Made by a program: the position numbers and the translations under genes. From Mesorhizobium sangaii (GTDB lineage Bacteria; Pseudomonadota; Alphaproteobacteria; Rhizobiales; Rhizobiaceae), in contig NZ_JACHEF010000003.1 in the NCBI RefSeq assembly GCF_014207355.1, forward strand, positions 223,763 through 287,762: a stretch of DNA of 64,000 nucleotides. Direction: 5' to 3'. The notes below the pieces were generated by a model. The model was not told where the DNA came from, searched no databases, and worked only from the letters and a program-made list of their open reading frames with translations. This document shows, in pieces, positions 51,501 through 59,719 of this stretch. Position 1 is the stretch's first letter. Each line of letters begins with the position of its first letter.

Positions 51501-51778
51501 ATGAACATCAAGATGCTCACAATGGGCGCGATGGCGCTTGCAATGATGACTGGCTCAGCTTTTGCGGGCAGCACATCCGCGCTCGATGATCCGACAAAGA
51601 TGTCGCCGTTCTTCACCGACGCCGGCATGAAAACCATGAAATCCGAGGCGGATTTCAAGACCGCATGGATGCCATGAAACCCGACGAACAGAATGCGGTG
51701 TTGAAGGACTGCGGCGACACCACACTTAACAAGTCGCATGCAGATTTCTGCGCTATGGCAAAGATGATGGGCGGCTAA
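51501..51778 (+). pseudogene. Frameshifted small exported protein
   Basis: GGAGG precedes ATG 51501. The first frame has a signal peptide (MLTMGAMALAMMTGSAFAGS) and SALDDPTKMSPFFTDAGMKT, but stops at AWMP. The next frame carries on naturally (DAMKPDEQNAVLKDCGDTTL then FCAMAKMMGG). One missing base near 51662 explains it. Joined, this would be a ~90-residue periplasmic protein. Its promoter is intact, so the loss may be recent. Confidence 0.6.
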
Positions 51779-51926
51779 ATCTGGGTTGAATGTCGAAGGC
51801 GGGCGCACGCCTTCGATCAATTGCAGGCGAGCGCCATCGCGCGGAGATTGCCCGCAGCCGCCCAAATCCTCCAGGTCAGACGTCGCCGAAACCGCGGATA
51901 TCCAGAACGCGTCAGCCACATCCCGG

Positions 51927-52136
51927 CTAGTTGTTCTCTCGGCGCTTCTCAATCTCATATGTTATCCAACGGCAGAGCATGCCGAGAATCGATAAGACGG
52001 CGCCGCCAACCAGACAGGCTGCCAGCAAATAGCTTTTCGAAGCGGCCGACCAGCTTACCATGGCGAGCATGATCACGCTTGTCGTTGAGATGAGATAACC
52101 CACTCCCTTCAGCACGTGCAAAGAGGCTTTTGTCAT
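51927..52136 (-). CDS. Small two-helix membrane protein (69 aa)
   Basis: MTKASLHVLKGVGYLISTTS starts after AGGAG about nine bases upstream. Two hydrophobic segments (about residues 12–30 and 37–58) and a charged tail (YEIEKRRENN). It is transcribed away from the ppa gene from a shared palindromic promoter motif at 52165–52191. Unknown function, probably stress-related from its promoter. Confidence 0.65.
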   Translation of the reverse strand: MTKASLHVLKGVGYLISTTSVIMLAMVSWSAASKSYLLAACLVGGAVLSILGMLCRWITYEIEKRRENN

Positions 52137-52164
52137 ATCTGGATCTCTCCTTACTCGGCTCTTT

Positions 52165-52191
52165 GGAACATTCCGTGCGCTCTGAAGTTCC
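52165..52191. promoter_or_regulatory. Palindromic, potentially bidirectional EcfG-type promoter motif
   Basis: GGAAC (52165–52169) to AGTT (52186–52189) on the plus strand, and GGAAC (52191–52187) to TGTT (52170–52167) on the minus strand, both with 16 spacer bases. It sits between the divergent ppa and membrane-protein genes. Confidence 0.55.
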
Positions 52192-52254
52192 ATCGCGTGC
52201 CCTGCGATTGGTGATGGGAGAGCGCCGCCCAAATCCGAAGGAGACGAATCCTCG

Positions 52255-52788
52255 ATGCCCAACTACCTGAAGCTGCCGACGGTCACCAAGGGCCTCATCC
52301 GCGTGGTGATTGAAACTCCGCGCGGCGCCACGGCGAAGCTTGCGTTCGATCCGGAAACGCAGGTGTTTGGCTACGTCCGGCCTTTGCCGGTCGGAATGAC
52401 ATATCCCTACGATTGGGGTTTCATTCCGTCTACATTGGGCGAAGATGGTGATCCTCTGGATGGGCTGGTGATCCATCAGGCGTCGACGGCGCCTGGCGTT
52501 GTGATCAAATGCAATCTGCTAGGTGCCTTGCGCGTCAAGCAGAAGGACGCGGGCGGGAAGGTCTTGCGCAACGATCGCTATATCTTCTGTCCCCACAAAG
52601 AGGATGCTTCGGACGAGCCGGTGGCGGCGGATCATGTTCCCGATGACTTGCGGCGCGAGATCGAGCTGTTCTTTCACTCGTCCGTGGTTGGAACCGACAA
52701 GGTCATAAAGTTCAAAGGCTGGCAGAACGGCGCGGAAGCTCGGAGGGCAATCAAGAAGGGCATGAATGCTTTCGCAGCCCGTCAGTGA
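52255..52788 (+). CDS. ppa: Family I inorganic pyrophosphatase
   Basis: 177 residues, the usual length. The PPase signature EDGDPLDGLV carries the metal-binding aspartates; YDWGFIPSTLGEDGD and RNDRYIFCPHKEDASD complete the site. It hydrolyses pyrophosphate to drive biosynthesis. Its place under a stress-type promoter and in a block of accessory genes suggests a second, stress-induced enzyme rather than the housekeeping copy; this is inferred. Confidence 0.92.
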   Translation: MPNYLKLPTVTKGLIRVVIETPRGATAKLAFDPETQVFGYVRPLPVGMTYPYDWGFIPSTLGEDGDPLDGLVIHQASTAPGVVIKCNLLGALRVKQKDAGGKVLRNDRYIFCPHKEDASDEPVAADHVPDDLRREIELFFHSSVVGTDKVIKFKGWQNGAEARRAIKKGMNAFAARQ

Positions 52789-52903
52789 GGTTCGCGACTA
52801 AGTGCTCAATCGGACGTCTTGAGCGTCCCCTGACGAGGGTCCTCATCTTGTCCACGCTGCCCCTACCGTGCTTCCGCTCTAATGCAGGGATATCGTCAAT
52901 TCT

Positions 52904-53071
52904 TTACTTTGCCAGGTGCTCAACCTCAGTCATCAGCCGGTTGAAGGCGGAGGCATCTTTAGCCGTATCAAATGGCCGGGCTGTAACTGTTCCGTCTACT
53001 GTCAGAATGACAGCTAGGAACGGAAAACAGAGCATTGGTCTGTAGACGGCGTATGATGGACGCTTTTCCAT
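52904..53071 (-). CDS. Possible small protein (55 aa)
   Basis: MEKRPSYAVYRPMLCFPFLA, then ILTVDGTVTARPFDTAKDAS and FNRLMTEVEHLAK. Texture is protein-like, but GAGGG lies too close to the ATG to be a good site. A start at the internal Met (53035) is also possible. Unknown; may be a remnant. The rest of 52,789–53,495 shows nothing else. Confidence 0.4.
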   Translation of the reverse strand: MEKRPSYAVYRPMLCFPFLAVILTVDGTVTARPFDTAKDASAFNRLMTEVEHLAK

Positions 53072-53495
53072 CGCCCTCTGATAGGGGTGGGTTCGTATTA
53101 GGCAACGTGGAATATTTGCTTAGAAGTGCCATGAAACTTCCAAGTGTCCTACCGGTAGCGCCGGCGTCCAGGTCTAGAAGCGGCTTGCGCCGCGCATGGC
53201 AAACGCGACGCCGGTCGAATTTGAAACAACGCTACGAGCTCGATCTTTTTCGATGCCGTGGAGTTCTTGAATTGGCCTTCGAGCTGATCGCGTTTACCAG
53301 CAACGTGATCAAAGATCATCATCCGTGAGTTTACCCACTCCTGGGCTTGTTGGGCTCAAGGGCGCCGGCCAGGCGGCTAGTTAAGCGTAGGCTTCATGGC
53401 GCCGCTCGTCGCCAACAGAAAACGCTCTCTTTCAGCATTTTTAACGGGCTCCGACGGGTAATTTCCCCTTAAGCCAGAACCTGTAAAAAGATGGG
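53072..53495. other. 424-base region ahead of the GGDEF gene, no gene seen
   Basis: Only short shadow frames. A GGCGCCGGCCAGGCGG word (about 53361) repeats the palindrome arm at 50919. No stress-type promoter motif was found ahead of the GGDEF gene. Confidence 0.35.
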
Positions 53496-54398
53496 ATGGA
53501 TGAGATTTCCAGCAAGCTTCTCCATCTCTACGATCACACGCCGGTGTTGGTGGCGGTGTATGACAGTTTCGATCGCCTACGCTACGCAAATGAGGCATTT
53601 CGTTCGGCATTTTTCGTTGACCCCGACGAGATGCCGTTGTGGCCAGATCTCATGCGCCGCAATTATTACGCGGGCAGAGGAACCGTTATCCGTGAACGGG
53701 ATTTCGAAGCATGGCTGACCCCCACGCTGTCGAGACGCGGCAAGATTGGGTTCAGAGCATTTGAGACCGATCTTGTTGAGGGACGCTGGCTCTGGATGAC
53801 GGAGACTGTTGACCGTGAAGGCTGGATGCTTTGTATCGCCAACGACATCACGAAATTGCGGGCCAGCGGACGATCGGTTCGGCAAGATCGGGACCTGGCT
53901 ATAAAGGCCTCTAACACGGATGACCTCACGGGCGTTGCCAATCGGCGCTTTGTGATTGCCCGTTTGGAAGAAATGCTCCGTCGATCGGAAACGCGCAATG
54001 AGCTTGGCTGCGTCTCTGTGATCGATCTCGACAACTTCAAATACGTCAACGACAGGTTCGGACATCCGGCGGGTGACATTATTTTGCGGGACTTCGCAGC
54101 GCGGATCCAGCGGGAAGTTAGAAGGAGCGATTGTTTTGGCCGCGTGGGAGGTGAGGAATTTCTTTTGGTGCTGCCGAACACATCTATGGACGCGGCCGAG
54201 CTGATCGTGGAACGCATGCTGGCCGCCATTCGCGGCTCAATACCCCTCAGGGGTCGGCCGGAATTTGGATATACTTTCTCGGCAGGTATCGCGACAGCTC
54301 AGGTGGGTGACATTGTTGCCGACGTGCTGGCGCGCGCCGACAGTGCCCTCTATTCCGCAAAAATAGCCGGCCGAAATCGCATCCATTTGGCAGCTTGA
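53496..54398 (+). CDS. PAS–GGDEF diguanylate cyclase
   Basis: 300 residues. Residues 8–120 form a PAS-like sensor (HTPVLVAVYDSFDRLRYANE). Residues 140–298 are a GGDEF domain with active-site GGEEF (218–222) and a preceding RRSD inhibitory I-site (209–212), five residues ahead as expected. It should make cyclic di-GMP and be product-inhibited. No membrane helix, so it is cytosolic. Start ATG 53496 has no strong ribosome binding site. Confidence 0.9.
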   Translation: MDEISSKLLHLYDHTPVLVAVYDSFDRLRYANEAFRSAFFVDPDEMPLWPDLMRRNYYAGRGTVIRERDFEAWLTPTLSRRGKIGFRAFETDLVEGRWLWMTETVDREGWMLCIANDITKLRASGRSVRQDRDLAIKASNTDDLTGVANRRFVIARLEEMLRRSETRNELGCVSVIDLDNFKYVNDRFGHPAGDIILRDFAARIQREVRRSDCFGRVGGEEFLLVLPNTSMDAAELIVERMLAAIRGSIPLRGRPEFGYTFSAGIATAQVGDIVADVLARADSALYSAKIAGRNRIHLAA

Positions 54399-54738
54399 TA
54401 AATCGCACAGGACCGACACTCCCCAGGATGGCCTTCCAAGCTCAGGCTCGACTTCGTCGTTCATCAAACCAATATCGTCGAGCGTGCGCGGCAGCGAACT
54501 GGGAGCTCTGCGGTCTTGGATTCAGTACCTGCGCTTGGGCTAGACCACGGGCTTACTAAGCTTGTTTCGTTTTGCCGTGTCACCTTCTGACGCCCGCGAG
54601 CGGAAGAAAGGAGCTTCGCCTAGAAGACGCGACAGCAATTTTCTTGGTGTCCAATGGCGCGACCCCCGACTGGAACATCGGAGGTTCTGACGCATTGCTA
54701 ATGAACGCTATTTTGAACTCACTGGCTACGGACTCGAA
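54399..54738. other. 340-base gap with a stress-type promoter motif only
   Basis: No gene can be supported. GGAAC (54672–54676), 16 bases and CATT (54693–54696) form a near-consensus EcfG-type motif 43 bases ahead of the YihY gene. Confidence 0.4.
54672..54696 (+). promoter_or_regulatory. EcfG/RpoE2-like promoter motif of the YihY gene
   Basis: GGAAC-N18-TT with CATT instead of CGTT. Spacing and distance to the start codon (43 bases) are suitable. Confidence 0.45.
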
Positions 54739-55740
54739 GTGAAACCATCGATCACAAAAGTGTGGCAATTGGTGAGAGAAAGCGTAGTCGGCTTCATCAA
54801 CGACAATGCTCTTAGTCATGGTGCTGCGATGGCTTTCTTCGCTGCCACATCGCTGGCGCCGATTTTGCTGATTGTAGTCGCTATCGCAGGTCTCGCTTTC
54901 GGTCATGATGCCGCACAACTAGCCTTGTCTGCCCAGATCTCGGGGCTGATGGGGCCAGAAAGTGCCGATCTACTTCAGGCTGCGTTGGAGAATGCATCGA
55001 GCAAGCTATACGGGACCTGGGCCGCAGTAATCGGGCTAGTCACCTTGTTGGTAGCCGCGTCTGGCGTCTTTGGTGAAATGCAGCAATCGCTGAACACGAT
55101 ATGGAAGGTCGAACCGCAGGGCAGTTCCTTGTCGCGTCTGATGCGGGCACGCGCTGCCAGTCTGGGCTTGGTGGCCGCGCTCGGTTTCCTATTGCTGGTC
55201 TCTCTTATTGCAAGTGCTGCGATTTCGGCTCTGGGCAATTTTATCAACGCTTATCTGCCCTTCGGCACGCTTATCCTCAGCATGATTAACGCCATCGTTT
55301 CGTTTGCCCTTATCTCCCTGCTGTTTGCTGCCATTTACAAAGTTTTGCCCGACAGAGCGCTCGAATGGCGCGATGTCGGGATTGGCGCAATTATCACCGC
55401 CGCCCTCTTCACGATTGGAAAATCTCTTATCGGTTGGTATATCGGCACTAGCGCGATCGCATCCTCGTATGGCGCCGCCGGTGGACTGCTCGTCATCCTT
55501 CTCTGGGTTTACTACTCATCGGAAATCTTTCTTCTCGGAGCCGAATTCACTCGCGCCTATTCCGTTCGACACGGCAGCAGGTCAGATCTGGGCGCTCTGG
55601 TTCACAGTGGTTCGGCTGCAACAGACGTCTCCTTTCGCGCGAAGCAAAAATCCAGCTCCAGTGGCATTGTAGCGCTGATAGCGGTTGCGTGCGCCAGCGC
55701 AACGATGACCGCGCTTTTGCTTGTCCTTAGCCGTCCATGA
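54739..55740 (+). CDS. YihY/BrkB-family inner membrane protein
   Basis: 333 residues with six membrane helices. The family signature is NALSHGAAMAFFAATSLAPI near the N-terminus, followed by WRDVGIGAIITAALFTIGK and GAAGGLLVILLWVYYSSEIF. Proteins of this family were once called ribonuclease BN, wrongly; the function is not settled, though they are often in envelope-stress loci. GTG 54739 is the start; no in-frame ATG precedes the conserved region. Upstream stress-type promoter motif. Confidence 0.85.
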   Translation: MKPSITKVWQLVRESVVGFINDNALSHGAAMAFFAATSLAPILLIVVAIAGLAFGHDAAQLALSAQISGLMGPESADLLQAALENASSKLYGTWAAVIGLVTLLVAASGVFGEMQQSLNTIWKVEPQGSSLSRLMRARAASLGLVAALGFLLLVSLIASAAISALGNFINAYLPFGTLILSMINAIVSFALISLLFAAIYKVLPDRALEWRDVGIGAIITAALFTIGKSLIGWYIGTSAIASSYGAAGGLLVILLWVYYSSEIFLLGAEFTRAYSVRHGSRSDLGALVHSGSAATDVSFRAKQKSSSSGIVALIAVACASATMTALLLVLSRP

Positions 55741-55785
55741 CATGTTGAAGCCGATGAGGCAGGTGAGGACAGCAGGCGTGGGCTG

Positions 55786-56172
55786 TTGACGTCGATTCTT
55801 CTGATAGACGACAGCAGCGCACTTCGGCATCTGACAGCTGAATCGCGGCGGCAGCGGGGGTTTTCGGTGACTTGTGCAGCAGGGGGTGCCGAGGCGCTCG
55901 CGGCTATTGAACGGACGCCACATGATTTCGACGTGATCGTCACAGACTTTGCTATGCCACTGGTATCCGGAGTGGAGGTCATTCGGTTTGCGCGCACTCT
56001 CCGCTCGGATTGGCCAGCGGTAATCATAACCGGGTACGCTGATGCGAGCGCGATTGCCGATCGTCCGTCGGACGTCCCGCTGCTAAGCAAGCCATTCCGC
56101 AAAAAGGATCTCATTGAGAGCATCTTTCACGTGATCGCCCATGCCAGCTCCAAGGCGATCAAGGCAGGGTAG
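55786..56172 (+). CDS. Single-domain response regulator receiver (CheY-like)
   Basis: 128 residues, a complete receiver: acidic pair LLIDDS, phosphoacceptor Asp54 in IVTDFAMP, Thr/Ser at ITGYAD and Lys102 in LLSKPFRK. No output domain. TTG 55786 is the only plausible start; the same frame is open back to the YihY stop without an ATG, so it may instead be the cut end of a hybrid kinase. Single-domain regulators with PFxFxTG-like or K-PF motifs feed the general stress response in alphaproteobacteria, so the neighbourhood is suggestive. Confidence 0.75.
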   Translation: MTSILLIDDSSALRHLTAESRRQRGFSVTCAAGGAEALAAIERTPHDFDVIVTDFAMPLVSGVEVIRFARTLRSDWPAVIITGYADASAIADRPSDVPLLSKPFRKKDLIESIFHVIAHASSKAIKAG

Positions 56173-56260
56173 GGCAGCCCGCCGCTCAACTCGATCTCGG
56201 CCCGGACTTGCATGTTCGGGCAAATCCCTATGAACGCGCGGACCACAGGTCGGCCTAAGC

Positions 56261-56285
56261 GGAACTTGTCCACGAGAGGCTCGTT
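56261..56285 (+). promoter_or_regulatory. EcfG/RpoE2-type promoter of the PRC-barrel gene
   Basis: GGAAC (56261–56265), 16 bases, CGTT (56282–56285), full extended consensus, 90 bases ahead of the start codon. Confidence 0.65.
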
Positions 56286-56374
56286 GTGACTGTGCATAGA
56301 TGCCGCGCCCAGCCGCCTTGCACGGGTTCAGCCGAGCGCGGCGTGCATCAACGAAACGCACAAGGAAACATACC

Positions 56375-57214
56375 ATGATCCGCAAACTTTTGACCACCAC
56401 CGCCGTGGTCACGCTGCTGTCATCAGGCCTGCTGGTATCGGGCGCCCATTCTGAAGATGCCACCAAGCCCGCCAACGCAACGAAAAATGCCACTGCAACC
56501 GCGCCTGTGGCGGTACCTGACGGGAGCCTCGTGAGCAAGATCATGGGCACTGCGGTCTACAACAGTGCCGCAGACAATGCCGAGAAGATCGGTGACGTGA
56601 ATGACATTGTTCTCGCCAAGGACGGTAAAGCCAAGTTCATCATCATTGGTGTCGGAGGCTTCCTGGGGATTGGCGAAAAGAACGTCGCCTATGATTTCAG
56701 CAAGGCTGAATGGGTCGAGAAGAACGGCAGCCGGTGGTTGGTCGCCCACACGACAAAGGAAGATCTCCAAGCCCAGGCCAACTTCGACGCCAAGGCCTAT
56801 GACACAGTCGCCGCCCCCTCTGCCGCGCCTGCGGTTGCCACTGACAACACCGCCACGGCCGCCATCGACAAGTCGGCCCTGACGGAGATGCCCGCGGACA
56901 AGATCAGCGCGGAGAATTTGATCGGAACCACTGTATACGGCGCCGATGATGCCAAGGTTGGAGAGATCGGCGATATTGTTTTGAGCACAGACAAGAAGGT
57001 TGACGCCATCGTCGTCGACGTCGGTGGTTTCCTGGGCATCGGAGAAAAGTCGGTCGCAGTTGGAATGGAAGAGCTGAAGTTCATGACCGACAAGAACGGC
57101 AACCGCTACCTCTACACAAACCTTACGAAGGCCCAACTCGAAGCGCAGGCCGCCTACGACAAGGGCACCTACGCCCAGAATCGCGACAAGCAGCGCATCA
57201 TTCTTGGCAAGTAA
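56375..57214 (+). CDS. Exported protein with two PRC-barrel domains
   Basis: 279 residues. Signal peptide MIRKLLTTTAVVTLLSSGLL ending near GAHS. Two internal repeats of about 75 residues each begin MGTAVYNSAADNAEKIGDVN and IGTTVYGADDAKVGEIGDIV and both end in GGFLGIGEK, the PRC-barrel core. The domains bind ligands or partner proteins; exported rhizobial versions are common in stress regulons. AAGGAA lies nine bases ahead of the ATG. A perfect 10-base hairpin follows at 57229–57254. Confidence 0.85.
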   Translation: MIRKLLTTTAVVTLLSSGLLVSGAHSEDATKPANATKNATATAPVAVPDGSLVSKIMGTAVYNSAADNAEKIGDVNDIVLAKDGKAKFIIIGVGGFLGIGEKNVAYDFSKAEWVEKNGSRWLVAHTTKEDLQAQANFDAKAYDTVAAPSAAPAVATDNTATAAIDKSALTEMPADKISAENLIGTTVYGADDAKVGEIGDIVLSTDKKVDAIVVDVGGFLGIGEKSVAVGMEELKFMTDKNGNRYLYTNLTKAQLEAQAAYDKGTYAQNRDKQRIILGK

Positions 57215-57228
57215 GCACATTTCTCGCT

Positions 57229-57254
57229 GGCTCGCGTCTATTGTGACGCGAGCC
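57229..57254 (+). terminator. Hairpin terminator of the PRC-barrel gene
   Basis: GGCTCGCGTC (57229–57238) pairs perfectly with GACGCGAGCC (57245–57254) around a six-base loop, 14 bases after the stop. T-tract is weak. Confidence 0.55.
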
Positions 57255-57292
57255 GGTTATAGGAGATGCAGGTGGGCGGGAATCGCGGAGAC

Positions 57293-57317
57293 GGAACATT
57301 AGCAGTTCCGAATAGTT
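57293..57317 (+). promoter_or_regulatory. EcfG/RpoE2-like promoter motif ahead of the candidate small RNA
   Basis: GGAAC (57293–57297), 16 bases, AGTT (57314–57317). It predicts a transcript start near 57323. Confidence 0.5.
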
Positions 57318-57323
57318 GATTAA

Positions 57324-57415
57324 TGCTTCGGATGCCGCTGTTTGGCTCCGTCGCAGGCCGATGTGCAAACATCGGCCGGCCCGCGCCATCGGTCCCTCCG
57401 TGGCGCGGGCCTTTT
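57324..57415 (+). ncRNA. Candidate stress-induced small RNA (about 92 nt)
   Basis: Three consecutive hairpins follow a stress-type promoter. Hairpin 1 is CGGA(T)GCC/GGCTCCG (57329–57350). Hairpin 2 is a perfect nine-base stem with a GCAA tetraloop (57356–57377). Hairpin 3 is a perfect 11-base stem (57378–57388 with 57401–57411) followed by TTTT, a textbook intrinsic terminator. No protein frame ends near this terminator. I do not recognise the RNA family. Confidence 0.6.
57378..57415 (+). terminator. Strong intrinsic terminator of the candidate small RNA
   Basis: GGCCCGCGCCA pairs with TGGCGCGGGCC around a 12-base loop, then TTTT at 57412–57415. Confidence 0.8.
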
Positions 57416-57794
57416 CACGCATCCAAGACGGCCGAGCTTTGTGCCATGTGATCCACTGATGAGATGTGACGGTGCGGCGAAATGAGAACGGCGCCAGATC
57501 AGTCAGCCCGGTCGCATGAAGCCCGGGGCTTCGGTGGTAGGATTGTCGATTGGCTGATGCTGGGAGTGGTCGAGCATTCCGTCTGAAAATTGATGGTGGG
57601 GAGCAGATAGATCCCTTGTGACCGACCGGATTGATCTGCACCAGTGAGTACGCTCGTAACAAGTGCTGCGTGAAGTTTTGTCGATTGCCCGCGATGTCAG
57701 TTCCGACGGAGGCCGGTATTGGTTAAATGTTTGGACCGCCTCTAATGCCGTTCGCGGCGCTGGGCAGGCGCAATAGGATTATTCTACAAACGCA

Positions 57795-57819
57795 GGAACC
57801 GCAGGCTTGTGGCGAAGTT
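57795..57819 (+). promoter_or_regulatory. EcfG/RpoE2-like promoter motif of the YqjD-like operon
   Basis: GGAAC (57795–57799), 16 bases, AGTT (57816–57819), followed by CC so that the motif forms a GGAAC-N17-GTTCC palindrome like the one at 52165. The start codon follows 28 bases later. The stretch between the small RNA and this motif shows nothing else. Confidence 0.55.
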
Positions 57820-57847
57820 CCACTCTACACAACAGGAGTGAAACATC

Positions 57848-58366
57848 GTGAACACGTCAGACACAAACGACTTTCTCGGATCGGGTCTTTCCAACGAGAA
57901 TCAATGGCAGGCTGATGCCAACCGTGCCGGGAAAAGCAAGGAGGCGCTCGGCAAATTGAAGACGAGCGCGGCCGAGACCGCAACTCACCTCAAAACCGCC
58001 GCCGCCTCGGTGTCGACCGACGCCAAGGACTATGCCGGCTCTGTCGCTTCCGACGCTGCCGGTGCATTCAAGGAAGCCGTCGAGTCCAACAAGACTGCCG
58101 GAGCAGATGCGATTGCGAACATCGCGCACTCCGTCAAGGAGGCCGCAGACGGGATCGAAAAACAATCGCCTCAGGTCGCGAGCATGGTGCGGAGTGCAGC
58201 CGAAGGTGTGGAACGAATCTCCACCGACGTCAGAGATCGCAATGTCGGCGAACTGCTCGACTCCGTTACGAAATTCGCGCAACGCCAACCGGCGGCGTTC
58301 TTTGGGGTCGGGATTCTCGCCGGCGTGATGCTGACCCGCCTCATGCGCAGCTCGGATCGTTCCTGA
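57848..58366 (+). CDS. YqjD/ElaB-like membrane-anchored helical protein
   Basis: 172 residues. The middle is a long, Ala/Lys/Thr-rich amphipathic helix (AAETATHLKTAAASVSTDAK), and the C-terminal FAQRQPAAFFGVGILAGVML forms a single membrane anchor. E. coli YqjD and ElaB share this plan and bind stalled ribosomes at the membrane in stationary phase; that function is not shown here. GTG start with AGGAG seven bases ahead. First of three genes that correspond in order and type to yqjD–yqjE–yqjK. Confidence 0.7.
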   Translation: MNTSDTNDFLGSGLSNENQWQADANRAGKSKEALGKLKTSAAETATHLKTAAASVSTDAKDYAGSVASDAAGAFKEAVESNKTAGADAIANIAHSVKEAADGIEKQSPQVASMVRSAAEGVERISTDVRDRNVGELLDSVTKFAQRQPAAFFGVGILAGVMLTRLMRSSDRS

Positions 58367-58381
58367 GAGAGGCTTACTTGG

Positions 58382-58795
58382 ATGAATGACGGTATCGATC
58401 GCCGGGCCTTCGGCAGCCTCGTCAACGAAGCGCTCGAAAAATTCGCATCGTTGATTCGCTTGGATTTGCGCCTGCTAGAGGCGGAAATGAAGAGCAAGTC
58501 TTCGATAATCGTCTCGTCCAGCGCCTGTGGAATAGCGGCCGTTGCCCTGTTTGTCCTGGCATCGTTCGCTATGGTCCAGTTCCTGATCCTGGTGATGATC
58601 CATCTCGGCATCAGCGCCATAGTCGCCTGCTTGGCAGTCGGCATCGTATTGTTTGGCGGAGGTTTGCTCTCCCTTCACCTGGCGAAGCGGGCGCTTGTCG
58701 GCTTGACCATCACTCCAATCGAGACCGTCAACCAGGTGCGCAGCGATATAGCTGCATTGAAGCAGGGGATACGTTATGGCACCACACAACGATGA
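58382..58795 (+). CDS. Holin-superfamily (YqjE-like, Phage_holin_3_6) membrane protein
   Basis: 137 residues. A charged N-terminal helix (LIRLDLRLLEAEMKSKSS) leads into two membrane helices (about 45–68 and 75–100). This is the YqjE plan, found in stress-envelope operons and not necessarily a phage holin. Follows the YqjD-like gene by 15 bases and overlaps the next gene by 20. Confidence 0.75.
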   Translation: MNDGIDRRAFGSLVNEALEKFASLIRLDLRLLEAEMKSKSSIIVSSSACGIAAVALFVLASFAMVQFLILVMIHLGISAIVACLAVGIVLFGGGLLSLHLAKRALVGLTITPIETVNQVRSDIAALKQGIRYGTTQR

Positions 58796-59438
58796 CCTCC
58801 GCGAGATCATGGCGCAATGCCGGGTCGAACGTCAGGCCCTGTTCGGGCCGGTCAGTGAAATAAGCCGCCGCCTGCAACCCAGGCATTTGGTCGACGTGAC
58901 TACGCGCTATGCCAGGGACAAGGTGGCCGAGGCCGTGAGTGGTGTGTCAGACGCCATCAAAGAAAACGGCGGCACTGCGGCTACGGTAGCACTCGGCGCG
59001 GTGGCGGTATTTGATGCGGGCAGAAGAAGTGTTGACAGCAGCAAGCCTCCGACGAACCCCAATGGATTTCCCTGGGCCAGCGAAGCACAGGGCCCGGGCG
59101 AGGCGAGCGTTCCGAGGGTGCAACCCTCGCGACAGGCCGTCACCAACGCTGCTCGGACCAAGATGCTCGCTGGTTCAGTTGGAGGGTTGTTGATTGGCCA
59201 CGTAATTGGCCGATCGTTTGATGCAACCGAAACAGAACGTAAGCTGTTCGGGAAAGCGTCGGGCGAAGTCCAGGAAGTAGCCTCCGAATTTGTCAACCAG
59301 CATTTGCATGGCGCAAAGCTTGTGGCGGCGCAGGCTTTTGGTTTTGCAAGATACTCCGCCGCCTTCCTGGCGATAATGGCGACAGTGAGCGACTTTTTCG
59401 GCCGCTCTGAGGGTAGCAGCGATCCGCCCATTCAATGA
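58776..59438 (+). CDS. DUF3618-like (YqjK-type) protein
   Basis: 220 residues. The N-terminal DUF3618 pattern is visible (LREIMAQCRVERQALFGPVS then LQPRHLVDVTTRYARDKV). Two weak hydrophobic segments occur in the C-terminal half (MLAGSVGGLLIGHVIG and YSAAFLAIMATV). It completes a three-gene operon with the YqjD- and YqjE-like genes, starting inside the latter. Probably works with them at the inner membrane; molecular role unknown. Confidence 0.65.
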   Translation: MAPHNDDLREIMAQCRVERQALFGPVSEISRRLQPRHLVDVTTRYARDKVAEAVSGVSDAIKENGGTAATVALGAVAVFDAGRRSVDSSKPPTNPNGFPWASEAQGPGEASVPRVQPSRQAVTNAARTKMLAGSVGGLLIGHVIGRSFDATETERKLFGKASGEVQEVASEFVNQHLHGAKLVAAQAFGFARYSAAFLAIMATVSDFFGRSEGSSDPPIQ

Positions 59439-59719
59439 TCGGTAGCCGCTCTGACCGTTTCTGGCGTCACGGCAAACCAGCCTAGGCGGTTTACCAGCCA
59501 CTTGGCGGCAAAGTCGGGCGACGTGCTGACCGTCAGATTCGGCATTTCGTGAGCGACGTCTTTGCCATGCCGGGATTCGAAGGGCGAAGTATCTAAATCC
59601 CAAACGCGCGCGTCCGCAATATGAGGATGCCTGCTGTGCCTCAGGGGCGGGCAGTTGATGTTGGAGATCGCGACGGCAGATACGTGGCCATGGGCCCATA
59701 GCTGTTCATCGTCTAAGGG
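59432..59719 (-). other. 93-codon open frame directly after the DUF72 amber stop, no start codon
   Basis: In the same frame as DUF72 the reading continues after TAG with protein-like text (DDEQLWAHGHVSAVAISNIN, later WDLDTSPFESRHGKDVAHEM and FAAKWLVNRLGWFAVTPETV) to a TGA at 59432. The first ATG lies 62 codons in. It may be a headless gene remnant, a gene with a rare start codon, or a readthrough extension. Confidence 0.4.

Noticed and set aside
50939..51958. A 339-codon minus-strand frame in the decayed zone
   Set aside because: It crosses the promoter and coding region of the frameshifted exported peptide, has no start signal and no family resemblance.
58382..58795. Prophage holin suggesting a phage lysis cassette
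   Set aside because: Neighbouring genes are YqjD- and DUF3618-like, with no lysin or other phage genes; the YqjE-type envelope role fits better.
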